Origin: JAFGQU01 sp964483625
GTDB lineage: Bacteria > Omnitrophota > Gorgyraeia > Duberdicusellales > 4484-171
Direction: 5' to 3'
NCBI GenBank assembly: GCA_964483625.1
Contig: CAZABB010000004.1
Coordinates: forward strand, 27,790-91,789
Length of the DNA: 64,000 nt
Shown here: positions 25,385 to 33,692 of the stretch, one piece after another
Layout of the letters: each line of letters begins with the position of its first letter
Numbering within the stretch: position 1 is the stretch's first letter
Translations under genes and position numbers: made by a program
The notes under the pieces: generated by a model
Databases searched by the model: none
What the model was told of the DNA's origin: nothing
The model's input: the letters and a program-made list of their open reading frames with translations, nothing else

Positions 25385-26976
25385 CACATCTTCTCCAACG
25401 CCTCGATACCCAGAAGTTTCAGCCCGCACGATAAGGTAATACGGGTCGCAGCCAGAAGACTCAATCGTGCGGCACGGACACCGGGGTCGTCCTCGAGCAC
25501 TTTCCTTTCCTCGTAGAATTTATGGAACGTGGTCGCGAGATTTTTAAGGAATTCGATCAAGAATACCGGCTCCCAGGTGTAATACACCTTATCCAGGCAA
25601 TGGATAAACTGAAACAGTTTTCTCGCCAGAAGCAATTCGCGGTCATCTTTCAATCCCGCGCATGCGGCCGGATCGATCTCCTGTCGGGAAACTTTCTCGA
25701 AGACACTCGCGATACGGGCGTGAGCATACTGGATATAGTAAAGCGGATTATCGAACGACATCTGCGTCGCCAGATCGATATCGAAATCGAGCGGCGATGA
25801 ATTACGCCGGCTCACATAATAAAACCGGGCGGCATCTTTTCCCACCTCCTCGATCAAATCCGAAAGCAGAATCGCCGTACCCCGCCGGCGCGACATCCGT
25901 TCTTTACTCTTAATCGTCACCAGCTGAATGATCAGTACATGCAAAAGGTCTCGCGGTGCGCCGAAAGCCTCGACGACCGCGGCAACACGCGGGATATACC
26001 CGTGATGATCCGGCCCCCATAAATTAAGCAGAACATCGAACCCCCGTTTTATCTTATCGCAATGGTAAGCGATATCGGAAGAAAAATACGTCAGTTCTCC
26101 GTTTTGTTTCTGGAGCACCCGATCTTTATCGTCGCCGAACTCAGTGGACTTAAACCAGAACGCCCCGCCTTGGCTGTAGGCAAGTTTCTTCTGCTTTAAA
26201 AATTCAAGCGCGTCCGATACGTTCCCCTCATCGATCAATCTGCTTTGAGAAACCCAGCTGGAAAATTCAATCCCCAATTTCTTCAGATCGCCCCGGATCA
26301 TCTCCAACAAAGATGTTAATATTTCTTCCCGTAAACGATCATCGCCGGTATCTTTCAACCTGGCCGCGACGTCTTTAACGTATTCACCCAGGTATCCTCC
26401 TTCGGGGATAGAACAGGGCTCACCGTTCAATTCTTTCCGGCGCTCTTTGACCGACTCGACCAGAAGATCGATCTGCCGGCCGGCGTCGTTAATGTAATAT
26501 TCCCGTACCACCTCGTCCCCGCAGAACCGGAGCACATTGGCAATAACATCCCCCGCCACCGCCTGTCGGCCGTGAGCGATCGAAAGCGGGCCGGTAGGAT
26601 TGGCGCTGACAAACTCGATCAGTACCCGGCGTTTTCGGGTATCGCAATAGTATGTCTCTCCTTCACCCAGCAACTGCCCCAGTGATGCGACCAGTTCTTC
26701 TTGAGATAAAAACAGATTCACGAACCCCGGCTTGACGACTTCTATTTTCTCCAGGCTTTTCAGTTTCGCACCCAGCAGTTCTTTGATCGTTTCAGCGATC
26801 GCAAGCGGGTTTTGTTTCAGTTGCGAAGCGAGTTTCAGAGCGATCATTGTCGAGAAATCGCCGTAATCCGGGCGCTGCGGGATCTCCCAAAGAGGACCTG
26901 AGATCTCACTCTGCGGATAATACTCCTGCAGGATATCCGTAAGTATTTCAGAAATTTGTTGATACAAATGCTTCAT
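25384..26976 (-). CDS. argS: Arginyl-tRNA synthetase
   Basis: Class I aminoacyl-tRNA synthetase, 530 residues. The HIGH-equivalent motif is PTGPLSIAHGRQAVAGD near residue 127 and the KMSKS-like site is KSKERMSRRRG. The Arg-specific N-terminal Add-1 domain (residues 1-~100) and the C-terminal DALR anticodon-binding domain (FHKFYEERKVL...RLSLLAATRITLSCGLKLLGI) are both present. It follows thrC by 15 nt and overlaps recJ, so it sits within the hom-thrC-argS-recJ transcript. Confidence 0.95.
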   Translation of the reverse strand: MKHLYQQISEILTDILQEYYPQSEISGPLWEIPQRPDYGDFSTMIALKLASQLKQNPLAIAETIKELLGAKLKSLEKIEVVKPGFVNLFLSQEELVASLGQLLGEGETYYCDTRKRRVLIEFVSANPTGPLSIAHGRQAVAGDVIANVLRFCGDEVVREYYINDAGRQIDLLVESVKERRKELNGEPCSIPEGGYLGEYVKDVAARLKDTGDDRLREEILTSLLEMIRGDLKKLGIEFSSWVSQSRLIDEGNVSDALEFLKQKKLAYSQGGAFWFKSTEFGDDKDRVLQKQNGELTYFSSDIAYHCDKIKRGFDVLLNLWGPDHHGYIPRVAAVVEAFGAPRDLLHVLIIQLVTIKSKERMSRRRGTAILLSDLIEEVGKDAARFYYVSRRNSSPLDFDIDLATQMSFDNPLYYIQYAHARIASVFEKVSRQEIDPAACAGLKDDRELLLARKLFQFIHCLDKVYYTWEPVFLIEFLKNLATTFHKFYEERKVLEDDPGVRAARLSLLAATRITLSCGLKLLGIEALEKM

Positions 26977-26991
26977 ATTGTCGTTTCGTTA

Positions 26992-28065
26992 TTAAGCGAT
27001 TCCTGCGGCTCGCATAACGGCAGAAAGACTGGCGTTTACAATTTTCGGAGGTTTGATCTTCTGTATCGCAATCTGAGGATCTTTCAGGCCATGTCCGGTC
27101 AACGTACAGACAATATTCACCTGACGCCGGCGGCTCCATTTTTTGAAATACCCCTTCTTGTTCATACTGAATATCCCGGCAACCGAGGCGGCCGAGGCCG
27201 GTTCGCAAAATACGCCTTCTTTTTGAGCCAGAAATCTATATGCCGCGAGGATTTCGGCATCGGAAACCATATCAATAGTTCCTTTAGATTCTTCCTGAGC
27301 GGACACCGCCATCTTCCAGCTTGCCGGATTTCCGATACGGATCGCCGTCGCGATCGTCCGGGGCTTTTTTACCGGCCGGCCCTTAACGATCGGCGCCGAA
27401 CCTTTCGCCTGAAACCCCATCATGACGGGAAGTTTCTTTATTTTTCTATACGCGTAATACTCTTTATACCCTTTCCAGTACGCGGTTATGTTTCCCGCGT
27501 TCCCGACGGGAAGAAAATGCAGATCGGGCGCGGCACCCAGCACATCACAGACCTCAAACGCCCCGGTCTTCTGTCCTTCGATCCGGTGGGGATTGATCGA
27601 ATTCACCAGCCTCACCGGATAATGGTCCGAAAGATTCCGTACGATGTTCAGCGCGTCATCGAAGTTTCCCTTTACCGCGACAACCTTCGCGTTGTGCATC
27701 AGCGCCTGGGCAAGTTTCCCGAGCGCGATCTTCCCTTCCGGAATCACCACAATACATTTCATTCCCGCGCGCGCCGCGTAGGCCGCCGCCGATGCCGACG
27801 TATTCCCGGTCGAAGCGCAGATAACCGCGCATTGCTTTTCTTCGACCGCCTTGGAAACCGCCATCGTCATCCCCCGGTCCTTGAATGAACCGGTAGGATT
27901 AAGCCCTTCGTATTTAAGATACACGTTAAACTGTTTCCCCAGCTCACCGGCGACAGAGCAGGCCGGAATCAGAGGCGTACCTCCTTCCAGAAGGGTAATG
28001 AGCGGGGTACGGGAGGTCACCGGTAAATACCGGCGATAACGGGCGATAACTCCTTGGTATCTCAT
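26992..28065 (-). CDS. thrC: Threonine synthase
   Basis: A PLP enzyme converting O-phosphohomoserine to threonine. The PLP lysine is in NPTGSFKDRGMTMAV near residue 62; GNTSASAAAYAARAG and LPVGNAGNITAYW are the conserved binding loops. 357 residues is the short, monofunctional bacterial class. The start overlaps the hom stop as ATGA, giving the last two steps of threonine synthesis as one unit. No thrB homoserine kinase is in the window. Confidence 0.94.
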   Translation of the reverse strand: MRYQGVIARYRRYLPVTSRTPLITLLEGGTPLIPACSVAGELGKQFNVYLKYEGLNPTGSFKDRGMTMAVSKAVEEKQCAVICASTGNTSASAAAYAARAGMKCIVVIPEGKIALGKLAQALMHNAKVVAVKGNFDDALNIVRNLSDHYPVRLVNSINPHRIEGQKTGAFEVCDVLGAAPDLHFLPVGNAGNITAYWKGYKEYYAYRKIKKLPVMMGFQAKGSAPIVKGRPVKKPRTIATAIRIGNPASWKMAVSAQEESKGTIDMVSDAEILAAYRFLAQKEGVFCEPASAASVAGIFSMNKKGYFKKWSRRRQVNIVCTLTGHGLKDPQIAIQKIKPPKIVNASLSAVMRAAGIA

Positions 28066-29330
28066 ATATCCTCAATCCGTATACACTGAGAAGTTTTTTT
28101 CACTTCTTTCAATCTGTCGATTTCTTTCAATGCCTTCTTGAGATTCGCTTCCTGAGATTCGTGGGTAATCATCACGATCGGGACGAATCCCCTTTCAGCC
28201 CGTTCTTTCTGGTGAACCGAAGCGATACTTATCTTATGTAACGAAAGGATCCGGGTAATCTTAGCCAGTACGCCCGGCATATCGCGAACCATACAACGCA
28301 GGTAATAGCGGGTCTCCAGATCATTGATGCTTTTCAGCGTACAATCCCATTCGTCCCGGGCGAACACGCCGCGGTTGACACATACACTGACAATGTCGGA
28401 GATGATCGCCGAAGATGTAGGCACCCCGCCGGCTCCTTCCCCGTAGAAAAGCAGTTCGCCCGCCGGATGGGTATCCAACCACACGCCGTTGACGGCACAG
28501 ACTACTTCCGATAAAGGGTGGTCTTCGCGGATAAGCGTGGGGTGCACCCGTAAAGATAATGTATTTTTTTCTTTATGAGCGATAGCGAGTAATTTTATGC
28601 GATAAGAAAGCTCATAGGCGTAAAGGATATCCAGCGGATTGATCTTAGTGATTCCTTCCACGAATATCTTACTGACATTGGGCCATACCCCGAAGGAAAG
28701 ATAGCTCAGGATACAGAGCTTATACAGCGTATCTTTTCCCTCCAGGTCCAGTTGAGGATGATTTTCGGCGAATCCGGCCTCCTGGGCGTCACGTAACGCC
28801 TCTTGAAAACTCATCTGGTCCTGGTGCATCTTATAGAGAATATAATTTGTCGTGCCGTTTAAAATGCCATAAAGACTTTTTATATTACAGCCAATAAGGC
28901 CTTCGGAGACGCTTTTGATCAGAGGGATAGCCCCGCACACCGAAGCTTCAAACCCGATATTCCGGCCGTTCCTGTGCGCCGACTGAAATATTTCCTTGCC
29001 GTGGGTGGCAAGTAACGCTTTATTAGCGGTCACGACATGCTTACCGTGGGCAAACGCAGCCAGGATTATTTCTTTTGCCGGCCGGATCCCGCCGATAAGT
29101 TCAATAACGACATCGATCGCCGGATCATTCACAATGTCGCGATAATCGGTCGTAAACCGAACGCGGTGGCCTTGAGCGAGCTTCTTTTTTTTGGGATCAA
29201 GGTCACAGACTTTGTGTACCTGAAGTTTAAGCGAGGTCCTCTTTTTGATTAAGGATTGATAGGTGATGAGTGAATCAAGCGTTGCCTGACCGACAACACC
29301 CAATCCGATGATTCCAATTTTTTTTACCAT
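28062..29330 (-). CDS. hom: Homoserine dehydrogenase
   Basis: Reduces aspartate semialdehyde to homoserine. The N-terminal NAD(P) site is GIIGLGVVGQATLDSL; VVTANKALLATHG and the SLYGILNGTTNYIL region belong to the catalytic domain; PQLDLEGKDTLYKL carries the conserved Asp/Lys. The C-terminal ~80 residues are an ACT domain (CMVRDMPGVLAKITRIL), which usually mediates feedback inhibition by threonine. 422 residues is standard. It is the first enzyme gene of the threonine-argS-recJ run and lies 12 nt after the PilZ gene. Confidence 0.95.
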   Translation of the reverse strand: MVKKIGIIGLGVVGQATLDSLITYQSLIKKRTSLKLQVHKVCDLDPKKKKLAQGHRVRFTTDYRDIVNDPAIDVVIELIGGIRPAKEIILAAFAHGKHVVTANKALLATHGKEIFQSAHRNGRNIGFEASVCGAIPLIKSVSEGLIGCNIKSLYGILNGTTNYILYKMHQDQMSFQEALRDAQEAGFAENHPQLDLEGKDTLYKLCILSYLSFGVWPNVSKIFVEGITKINPLDILYAYELSYRIKLLAIAHKEKNTLSLRVHPTLIREDHPLSEVVCAVNGVWLDTHPAGELLFYGEGAGGVPTSSAIISDIVSVCVNRGVFARDEWDCTLKSINDLETRYYLRCMVRDMPGVLAKITRILSLHKISIASVHQKERAERGFVPIVMITHESQEANLKKALKEIDRLKEVKKTSQCIRIEDI

Positions 29331-29342
29331 TTATTGTCCGGA

Positions 29343-29702
29343 TTATCTGTTGTCCAGTATTTGATTCACAAATTTCCCAATCTCCTGAAACAGAGACATA
29401 TCCAGGTCGATAAACTGCACATGAGTCTCGTAAATGATGCTTTTGACGACCTCTTTGCATCCGACTACTTTTCCGATCACCTCGATACGTTTGGTAACAA
29501 AGGGAAACCGGATCGTCATTGCCAGATACGTCCCTTTTTCGAAAAACTGATTGGTCGTAAGAAGGATTCCTCCCTGACTCACGTTTTTACTTTGCGATAA
29601 GTCATAATCACTGGGAGGATCACTCATCCGGTAGCTGATAATGAAATTCGCGCTCGCGCGGGGAAATTGCCTGCGGTCTTCTCCTTTAAAATCTTCGGCC
29701 AT
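29343..29702 (-). CDS. PilZ-domain protein, probable c-di-GMP receptor
   Basis: A 119-residue single-domain protein. RRQFPRASANFIISY near residue 10 holds the RxxxR motif and KNVSQGGILL the (D/N)xSxxG motif that together bind cyclic di-GMP. The rest is a beta-barrel pattern (TYLAMTIRFPFVTKRIEVIGKVVG). A GGAGG stands 5 nt before the ATG at 29702; a GTG one codon earlier is possible. PilZ proteins usually steer motility or exopolysaccharide output. No partner is obvious here, since the next gene is hom. Confidence 0.82.
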   Translation of the reverse strand: MAEDFKGEDRRQFPRASANFIISYRMSDPPSDYDLSQSKNVSQGGILLTTNQFFEKGTYLAMTIRFPFVTKRIEVIGKVVGCKEVVKSIIYETHVQFIDLDMSLFQEIGKFVNQILDNR

Positions 29703-30004
29703 CACATCCTCCTCGAATTTACTCTCCTCACCCTCTCAATCATGTTGCGCTGGAGTCATCAATTGTACGGAAAATATCCTTTTTCTCTCTAAAAAAGAGC
29801 CTATGTTAGATGGATTAAGTTTTATTATATATGGTTTCTCCGGGGGTGTAAAGGAGAAGTTCTAAAGATACTCTCCTCAAAGCAAAAGGCGTAACGAAGA
29901 CATAAAAACAGGCATTTCCCCGCCGCTTTCTTTTTATTCGGCAAAAAGCTATTTATCGCTGCAAATAAAAGGCTTTTCCGCGATCCGAGGAGCTTAATGT
30001 CCCC

Positions 30005-30033
30005 TTGAAATCGTTCATTTTAAGTGTTATATT
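30005..30033 (+). promoter_or_regulatory. Promoter of the small plus-strand gene at 30.06 kb
   Basis: TTGAAA (30005-30010), a 17-nt spacer, TATATT (30028-30033). The predicted +1 is near 30040, followed by AAAGGAG at 30049-30055. Confidence 0.7.
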
Positions 30034-30061
30034 GAAGGGAAAAATTATAAAGGAGTACTGT

Positions 30062-30298
30062 ATGGAAATTGGAACCACCCGCACCACACATAATACCGGG
30101 GCCCGGAGCGAGCAGATAAATCGCCAGAGCCGTATCCGGCGGGCCGAGGGAATCAAACGGCAGGAACGCCAACGTGATATTCAAAACGAAATCGAAAAGC
30201 AGCAGGCTAAGAAGAAGCAGGCCATCGAACTCACCTTTCTCCAGATAAGCCAGAGACAAGCCGAAAGGAGCGGTAATTCTATCGATGTGAAGATATAA
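30062..30298 (+). CDS. Small charged protein of unknown function
   Basis: 78 residues, beginning MEIGTTRTTHNTGARSEQI. I do not recognise the family. The middle (residues 22-58) is rich in Arg, Glu, Gln and Lys with a helical pattern (RAEGIKRQERQRDIQNEI, EKQQAKKKQAIEL), which suggests a long amphipathic helix or coiled coil. There is no signal peptide or membrane segment. The case for a real gene is strong for its size: a consensus promoter, a correctly spaced AAAGGAG and isolation in otherwise non-coding DNA. An upstream in-frame ATG at 30005 lies inside the promoter and is rejected. Confidence 0.7.
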   Translation: MEIGTTRTTHNTGARSEQINRQSRIRRAEGIKRQERQRDIQNEIEKQQAKKKQAIELTFLQISQRQAERSGNSIDVKI

Positions 30299-30903
30299 TT
30301 TCCCGCCCTCGGGAAAAAATCATCTGAAAAAGAAAGACTTTCCATTTCTCCGCCCATCTCTTCTCTACTTACCTGATGGAACTGAAAAATTCATTTTATA
30401 TCTGCTTTATTCTTTTCCCACTTACGCACTGAAAACAGGGATGAACCTTCTGCAATGCGGGTTTGTTAAAAGATTCCCCCCAATCACACCTCGTAGGTGT
30501 GATTGGGGGGAATACAATGTGCTCCGATTCATCAAGGAAAGGGGAGGATTCTCTTCGTCCCGATTCTTATCGGGACTCGAGGGCATCCAGAGTAAATAAC
30601 CTGCATACAATGAGGTTCACTGCTCTCCTTCGGTTCGCATGGATGTAATCGGCAATTTTCACAACATCTTTTCCCCTCTCACCTTAACTTTACATTTTGA
30701 GCGACGCTTCTTTTGTCAAGTTAATCGCGCCTTTAAATCAGAAGCTCTACGGGAGGGAGCTTACCCGACTCCTCCGGGGGAATTCGCAGCTCAGTCCCTG
30801 CGGGACTTCGCGCGGACCCCTTTAGAAGTACAGAACCTGAATGACTGAGGGGTACGAACCCCGGTCGCTGACGCTCCACGGGGGTCTGAGTCATCCCCTT
30901 CAA
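30299..30903. other. Gene-poor stretch with several perfect hairpins
   Basis: No convincing gene on either strand. It contains the 19-bp hairpin at 30473-30513, the 8-bp hairpin at 30557-30576, a 6-bp AGTCCC/GGGACT hairpin near 30794, and a CCCC-rich imperfect stem around 30848-30896. The density of short-loop inverted repeats suggests accumulated palindromic elements and not a degraded gene. Confidence 0.5.
30473..30513. repeat. Perfect 19-bp inverted repeat
   Basis: ATTCCCCCCAATCACACCT is followed by CGT and then its exact reverse complement. There is no T-tract on either side, so it is not a standard intrinsic terminator. Confidence 0.85.
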
Positions 30904-30943
30904 TCAAAAAAATAAAATACCCTCACAAGGAGGGTATTTTATT
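30904..30943 (-). terminator. Terminator of tRNA-Pro
   Basis: On the minus strand, directly after the tRNA, AAATACCCTCC and GAGGGTATTT form a stem followed by TTATTTTTTT. The stem is A/T-flanked on both sides and may also stop plus-strand transcription. Confidence 0.75.
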
Positions 30944-30946
30944 TCT

Positions 30947-31025
30947 TGGTCGGGAAGGGGGGATTCGAACCCCCGACCCCTTGAACCCCATTCAAGTGCG
31001 CTAATCCAGGCTGCGCCACTTCCCG
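30947..31025 (-). tRNA. tRNA-Pro (GGG)
   Basis: A complete cloverleaf: acceptor CGGGAAG/CTTCCCG, D arm GCGCAGCCTGGATTAGCGC, anticodon stem CTTGA/TCAAG with loop ATGGGGT (anticodon GGG), T arm GGGGGTTCGAATCCCCC, discriminator A and an encoded CCA. Confidence 0.95.
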
Positions 31026-31103
31026 AAACAAACGACGCACGACGTTCGACGCTCGACGTTTTCGATATTTATACCAGAATTACTGGGGACTGTAAAGGAT
31101 GGT

Positions 31104-31142
31104 TTTCCCCTTTGCACACTCCGGAAGAGTGCAAAGGGGAAA
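31104..31142. repeat. 17-bp inverted repeat (one mismatch)
   Basis: TTTCCCCTTTGCACACT, loop CCGGA, then AGAGTGCAAAGGGGAAA. It lies between tRNA-Pro and the AT-rich island. Confidence 0.75.
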
Positions 31143-31197
31143 GGAAAGTCACACAAGCCCGCTCCTACTTTACAGTATTATTCCTATAAGTTAAAAC

Positions 31198-32028
31198 CTA
31201 TTTTAGGTTATAGGTGGTTACTTTAATATATATTTTATCTAACTCCTCTTCGCTTACTCCCAATTTATTTGCAACTCTTGTTCTTATCTCTTCTTCAGGT
31301 ATGTTAATATCTTCATATAATGCTTTGCCATAAATATCATAAATTTCAAATTCTCTTTCGGTTGGTCGTATCTCGCTATTTGCATTACCCACTTTGTCTT
31401 TTATGTTAAATACATATTCGTATGAGGATCGATTATTCGATGAAGCTATCCTTGAAGTAACATCTCCCCAATTACCATAAGGACACCAATCCACCTTGCC
31501 CAAAGTATAAAAACTGTCAACATCTTCTTCTCTGTCATACACAAGAACAGCAATCGCATCAATATCAGAATCCTTTTTAGTTTCATCTAATATTAACTGG
31601 ATTATAGTTGATTTGAATTCAGCTTTTGATATATCAGAGGGAACAACGACTTTATATCTTTTCCTGGTATTTTTAGGCAATCTCTCTATTTCGCTCCTAC
31701 TGTAAGCGGATAAAGATTTGCCCATTGCTTTCATACTGAGATCTTCGATTTTTATAATTTTATAATCTCTTACCAGTTCTTTATTGTAATCAGAAGTCGG
31801 TTGAGCTGTTGTAATAGGTGTTTGTTTATTGCTTTTGGTTTTAGTGGGAATTCGTGAAGTGTGTCTACTTACCCTTTTAGTTCTTCTTTTTTTGCTGGAG
31901 CCAAAAGGGAGGTACCCGCTTATCCCCAAAGACAAAAGATTAAATGCGACTATAACCAGCATTATAGCGGCAAATATCTTTATTGTTGTTAAAGCGCTAT
32001 TGGGTTGTTTTTTCTCTTTCTGCTCCAT
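31198..32028 (-). CDS. Membrane-anchored protein of unknown function, possible DUF4875-like domain
   Basis: 276 residues with one N-terminal transmembrane helix (about 16-37, IKIFAAIMLVIVAFNLLSLGI), then a basic, Ser/Thr-rich linker (KKRRTKRVSRHTSRIPTKTK). The soluble part has VVPSDISKAEFKSTIIQLIL and DAIAVLVYDREEDVDSFYTLG followed by WCPYGNWGDV, which recalls DUF4875-type domains, and a C-terminal EEEIRTRVANKLGVSEEELD segment. No enzyme motif is visible. The gene is markedly AT-rich and lysine-rich beside its neighbours and is the distal gene of an AT-rich island, which suggests horizontal origin. There is only a weak Shine-Dalgarno. Confidence 0.65.
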   Translation of the reverse strand: MEQKEKKQPNSALTTIKIFAAIMLVIVAFNLLSLGISGYLPFGSSKKRRTKRVSRHTSRIPTKTKSNKQTPITTAQPTSDYNKELVRDYKIIKIEDLSMKAMGKSLSAYSRSEIERLPKNTRKRYKVVVPSDISKAEFKSTIIQLILDETKKDSDIDAIAVLVYDREEDVDSFYTLGKVDWCPYGNWGDVTSRIASSNNRSSYEYVFNIKDKVGNANSEIRPTEREFEIYDIYGKALYEDINIPEEEIRTRVANKLGVSEEELDKIYIKVTTYNLK

Positions 32029-32164
32029 TCCGCTTTAAGGTTCTAATAGCCCAGATAATAAACGCATAGATTATATGAGTAGAATAGCATAAGACAGCGA
32101 GTTATATGGAATATGATAACTCATAATAAATAATATCATAGATACTACAAAGATTAACGCCTCT

Positions 32165-32260
32165 TTAACAATTATCTTTTTGATTTTTAGTTGCATTGTA
32201 TTCCCTTATTATTTGAGTGCTTTTTGTAATTGTAACTAATAAACAAATTAATTTTCTCAT
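32165..32260 (-). pseudogene. Short signal-peptide-like ORF, possible gene remnant
   Basis: MRKLICLLVTITKSTQIIRE and 11 more residues, then a stop. It has a strong GGGAGGGG before the ATG and a leader resembling the one in front of the 33.5-kb gene. The first dozen residues look like the start of a lipoprotein signal that is cut off by a frame change. It could be a remnant or a genuine micro-ORF. Confidence 0.3.
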
Positions 32261-32324
32261 TATAATCCCCTCCCGTCTTTGAGAGTCGCTCTGTAAATTT
32301 AAACTATTTCTAAGTCCACATGTT

Positions 32325-33101
32325 CTACAGTTTTTCTCTACCCAAAACAATTCTTCCTTTATCATTATACTTCCACATAAACGTACCGTTATGTGGTTCA
32401 GTAACTTCTAAGGGGCTACCTAAAATAGCACGGATTTCTTCCTGCGTCATTCCTCGTTTCAATTTCTCCCAGTTAGTAACATTACCGACGCTGGGAGGGT
32501 ACCAATATTTCACTCGATAATCACCCGTCAATTCAAAACTAGAATCATCTATTGGCACCTGTTCATCTTCATTTAAGAAAACGATCAAATTTCCTGAACA
32601 ATGCAAGATCGCAGCTGTGTAAGGAATAGTTTGGGGTGGATGATAAATAGGCACATTTGTAGTGGAATATCCTGAATAAGAACCTGTTCCGTAAGCATAT
32701 CCCCCTGAGCCATAGACGTTCGCAGATGTAACTCCAGAATGATAAGTAGTTACTGGCTGATAAGTAGTGTAACTTGGGATATATACAGCCGTATTATAAG
32801 CTTGGCTATCAGTTTTCATATTCACTATTGCATCTGCTCCTTTCTTTCTTGCTAATCCTTTTGCCTTATTCAAGACATCATTCCAGCTGGCACAATTATC
32901 TGTATTCCCCTGAACCTCAAAATTACCAATAATTTTATATGGCTTACCTAAATCCGGTGTCCCCTCATAAATTGGCATTACATATTTTCTTGATTTAGGA
33001 GGAAATGTTTCACTTATATGGCTATAATAATTTGCCGTTGTACAAGCACTCAGGAAGCAACAAAGCAGGAGAGAAACAACTATTAATTGTTTTTTATTCA
33101 T
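32325..33101 (-). CDS. Lipoprotein with C-terminal SmpA/OmlA-like region
   Basis: The 258-residue precursor starts MNKKQLIVVSLLLCCFLSAC, a textbook type II signal with the lipobox LSAC. The mature part has a domain with KAKGLARKKGADAIVNMKTD, as in heavy-metal-binding/YbjQ-like or Rcs-type lipoproteins, a Tyr/Ser/Thr/Gly-rich low-complexity section (about residues 105-155) and a C-terminal LKRGMTQEEIRAILGSPLEV, the motif of SmpA/OmlA (BamE-like) domains. It probably sits on the periplasmic face of a membrane. AT-rich codon use sets it apart from the chromosome around it. It overlaps the upstream membrane protein gene by 8 nt. Confidence 0.75.
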   Translation of the reverse strand: MNKKQLIVVSLLLCCFLSACTTANYYSHISETFPPKSRKYVMPIYEGTPDLGKPYKIIGNFEVQGNTDNCASWNDVLNKAKGLARKKGADAIVNMKTDSQAYNTAVYIPSYTTYQPVTTYHSGVTSANVYGSGGYAYGTGSYSGYSTTNVPIYHPPQTIPYTAAILHCSGNLIVFLNEDEQVPIDDSSFELTGDYRVKYWYPPSVGNVTNWEKLKRGMTQEEIRAILGSPLEVTEPHNGTFMWKYNDKGRIVLGREKL

Positions 33102-33495
33102 CTGTTGAACTTCTTTGCTCGCTGATAGCGATAACTTTTTTGTATATCTTTTTACTTAATACCTGACTTAGATATAAGGATCCTATACCCACGATGATAG
33201 AAACACAGACGGCAATAATAAGTCCTGCTCTATTTATAGCAAAATCTTTGTATCGCATTGGCCAAAGAAGATTCACCATTTGGAAAACAAAAGACAATAG
33301 CAAAAGAACAAATCCCACTTTTACATCAGCTTGTTGCTGTGTTATATTTTTCCCTAATTTCTCATGGCTATACCAATTTGCTTTTGACATCTCTACTATA
33401 TCCTTTGCCGATGTAGTCAACGTTCCTTTTATTAAAAAGGAACTCGCAATTAAAGCAAGCATTAAAGCAGTAACTTGAATAAAAGTTCTAAACAT
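33094..33495 (-). CDS. Small membrane protein of unknown function
   Basis: 133 residues from the ATG at 33495, chosen because GAAGAGG stands at the right distance; the frame is open to 33528 but would run into the attenuator hairpin. Three hydrophobic segments are visible (FIQVTALMLALIASSFLI, VGFVLLLLSFVFQMVNLL, AGLIIAVCVSIIVGIGSL). No recognised domain. It is the first gene of the AT-rich island and probably co-transcribed with the lipoprotein gene it overlaps. A promoter and a terminator-like hairpin precede it. Confidence 0.65.
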   Translation of the reverse strand: MFRTFIQVTALMLALIASSFLIKGTLTTSAKDIVEMSKANWYSHEKLGKNITQQQADVKVGFVLLLLSFVFQMVNLLWPMRYKDFAINRAGLIIAVCVSIIVGIGSLYLSQVLSKKIYKKVIAISEQRSSTDE

Positions 33496-33504
33496 AATTG
33501 CCTC

Positions 33505-33541
33505 TTCAAAATAAAAAGCAACCCTCAATCTTGAGAGTTGC
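33505..33541 (-). terminator. Attenuator-like terminator in the leader of the 33.5-kb gene
   Basis: GCAACTCTCAA pairs with TTGAGGGTTGC (one mismatch) with a 2-nt loop, followed by TTTTTATTTT on the minus strand. It lies between the promoter at 33.61 kb and the start codon at 33495, so transcripts must pass it to reach the gene. Confidence 0.65.
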
Positions 33542-33606
33542 CCTGTAAATTTATCCTGTTTTTAATCTCATATGCCCTACACAATCCCCTCCCCTGGGCA
33601 TAGGAC

Positions 33607-33634
33607 ATTATACTACGCTGGGTCTTGTTGCCAA
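33607..33634 (-). promoter_or_regulatory. Promoter of the AT-rich island
   Basis: TTGGCA (33629-33634), a 16-nt spacer and a perfect TATAAT (33607-33612) on the minus strand. The leader of about 105 nt holds a TATGCCC/GGGCATA hairpin and the terminator-like stem. Confidence 0.68.
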
Positions 33635-33654
33635 CCCTGAAAATCCACCCTATT

Positions 33655-33692
33655 TGGACGTGTGACTATGTGACTTTGTGACGTGTGACCTT
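33655..33692. repeat. GTGTGACT/ATGTGACT 8-nt array
   Basis: Units GTGTGACT, ATGTGACT, TTGTGAC, GTGTGACC end within a few bases of the infA stop codon. Confidence 0.7.

Noticed and set aside
30299..30330. TTTCCCG-CCCT-CGGGAAA after the small plus-strand gene as its terminator
   Set aside because: The plus-strand side is followed by an A run, not a T run, so it is not a convincing intrinsic terminator.
30841..30896. CCCC-rich stem upstream of the tRNA-Pro terminator as a second terminator or riboswitch
   Set aside because: The stem is imperfect, has no T-tract and precedes no gene on either strand.
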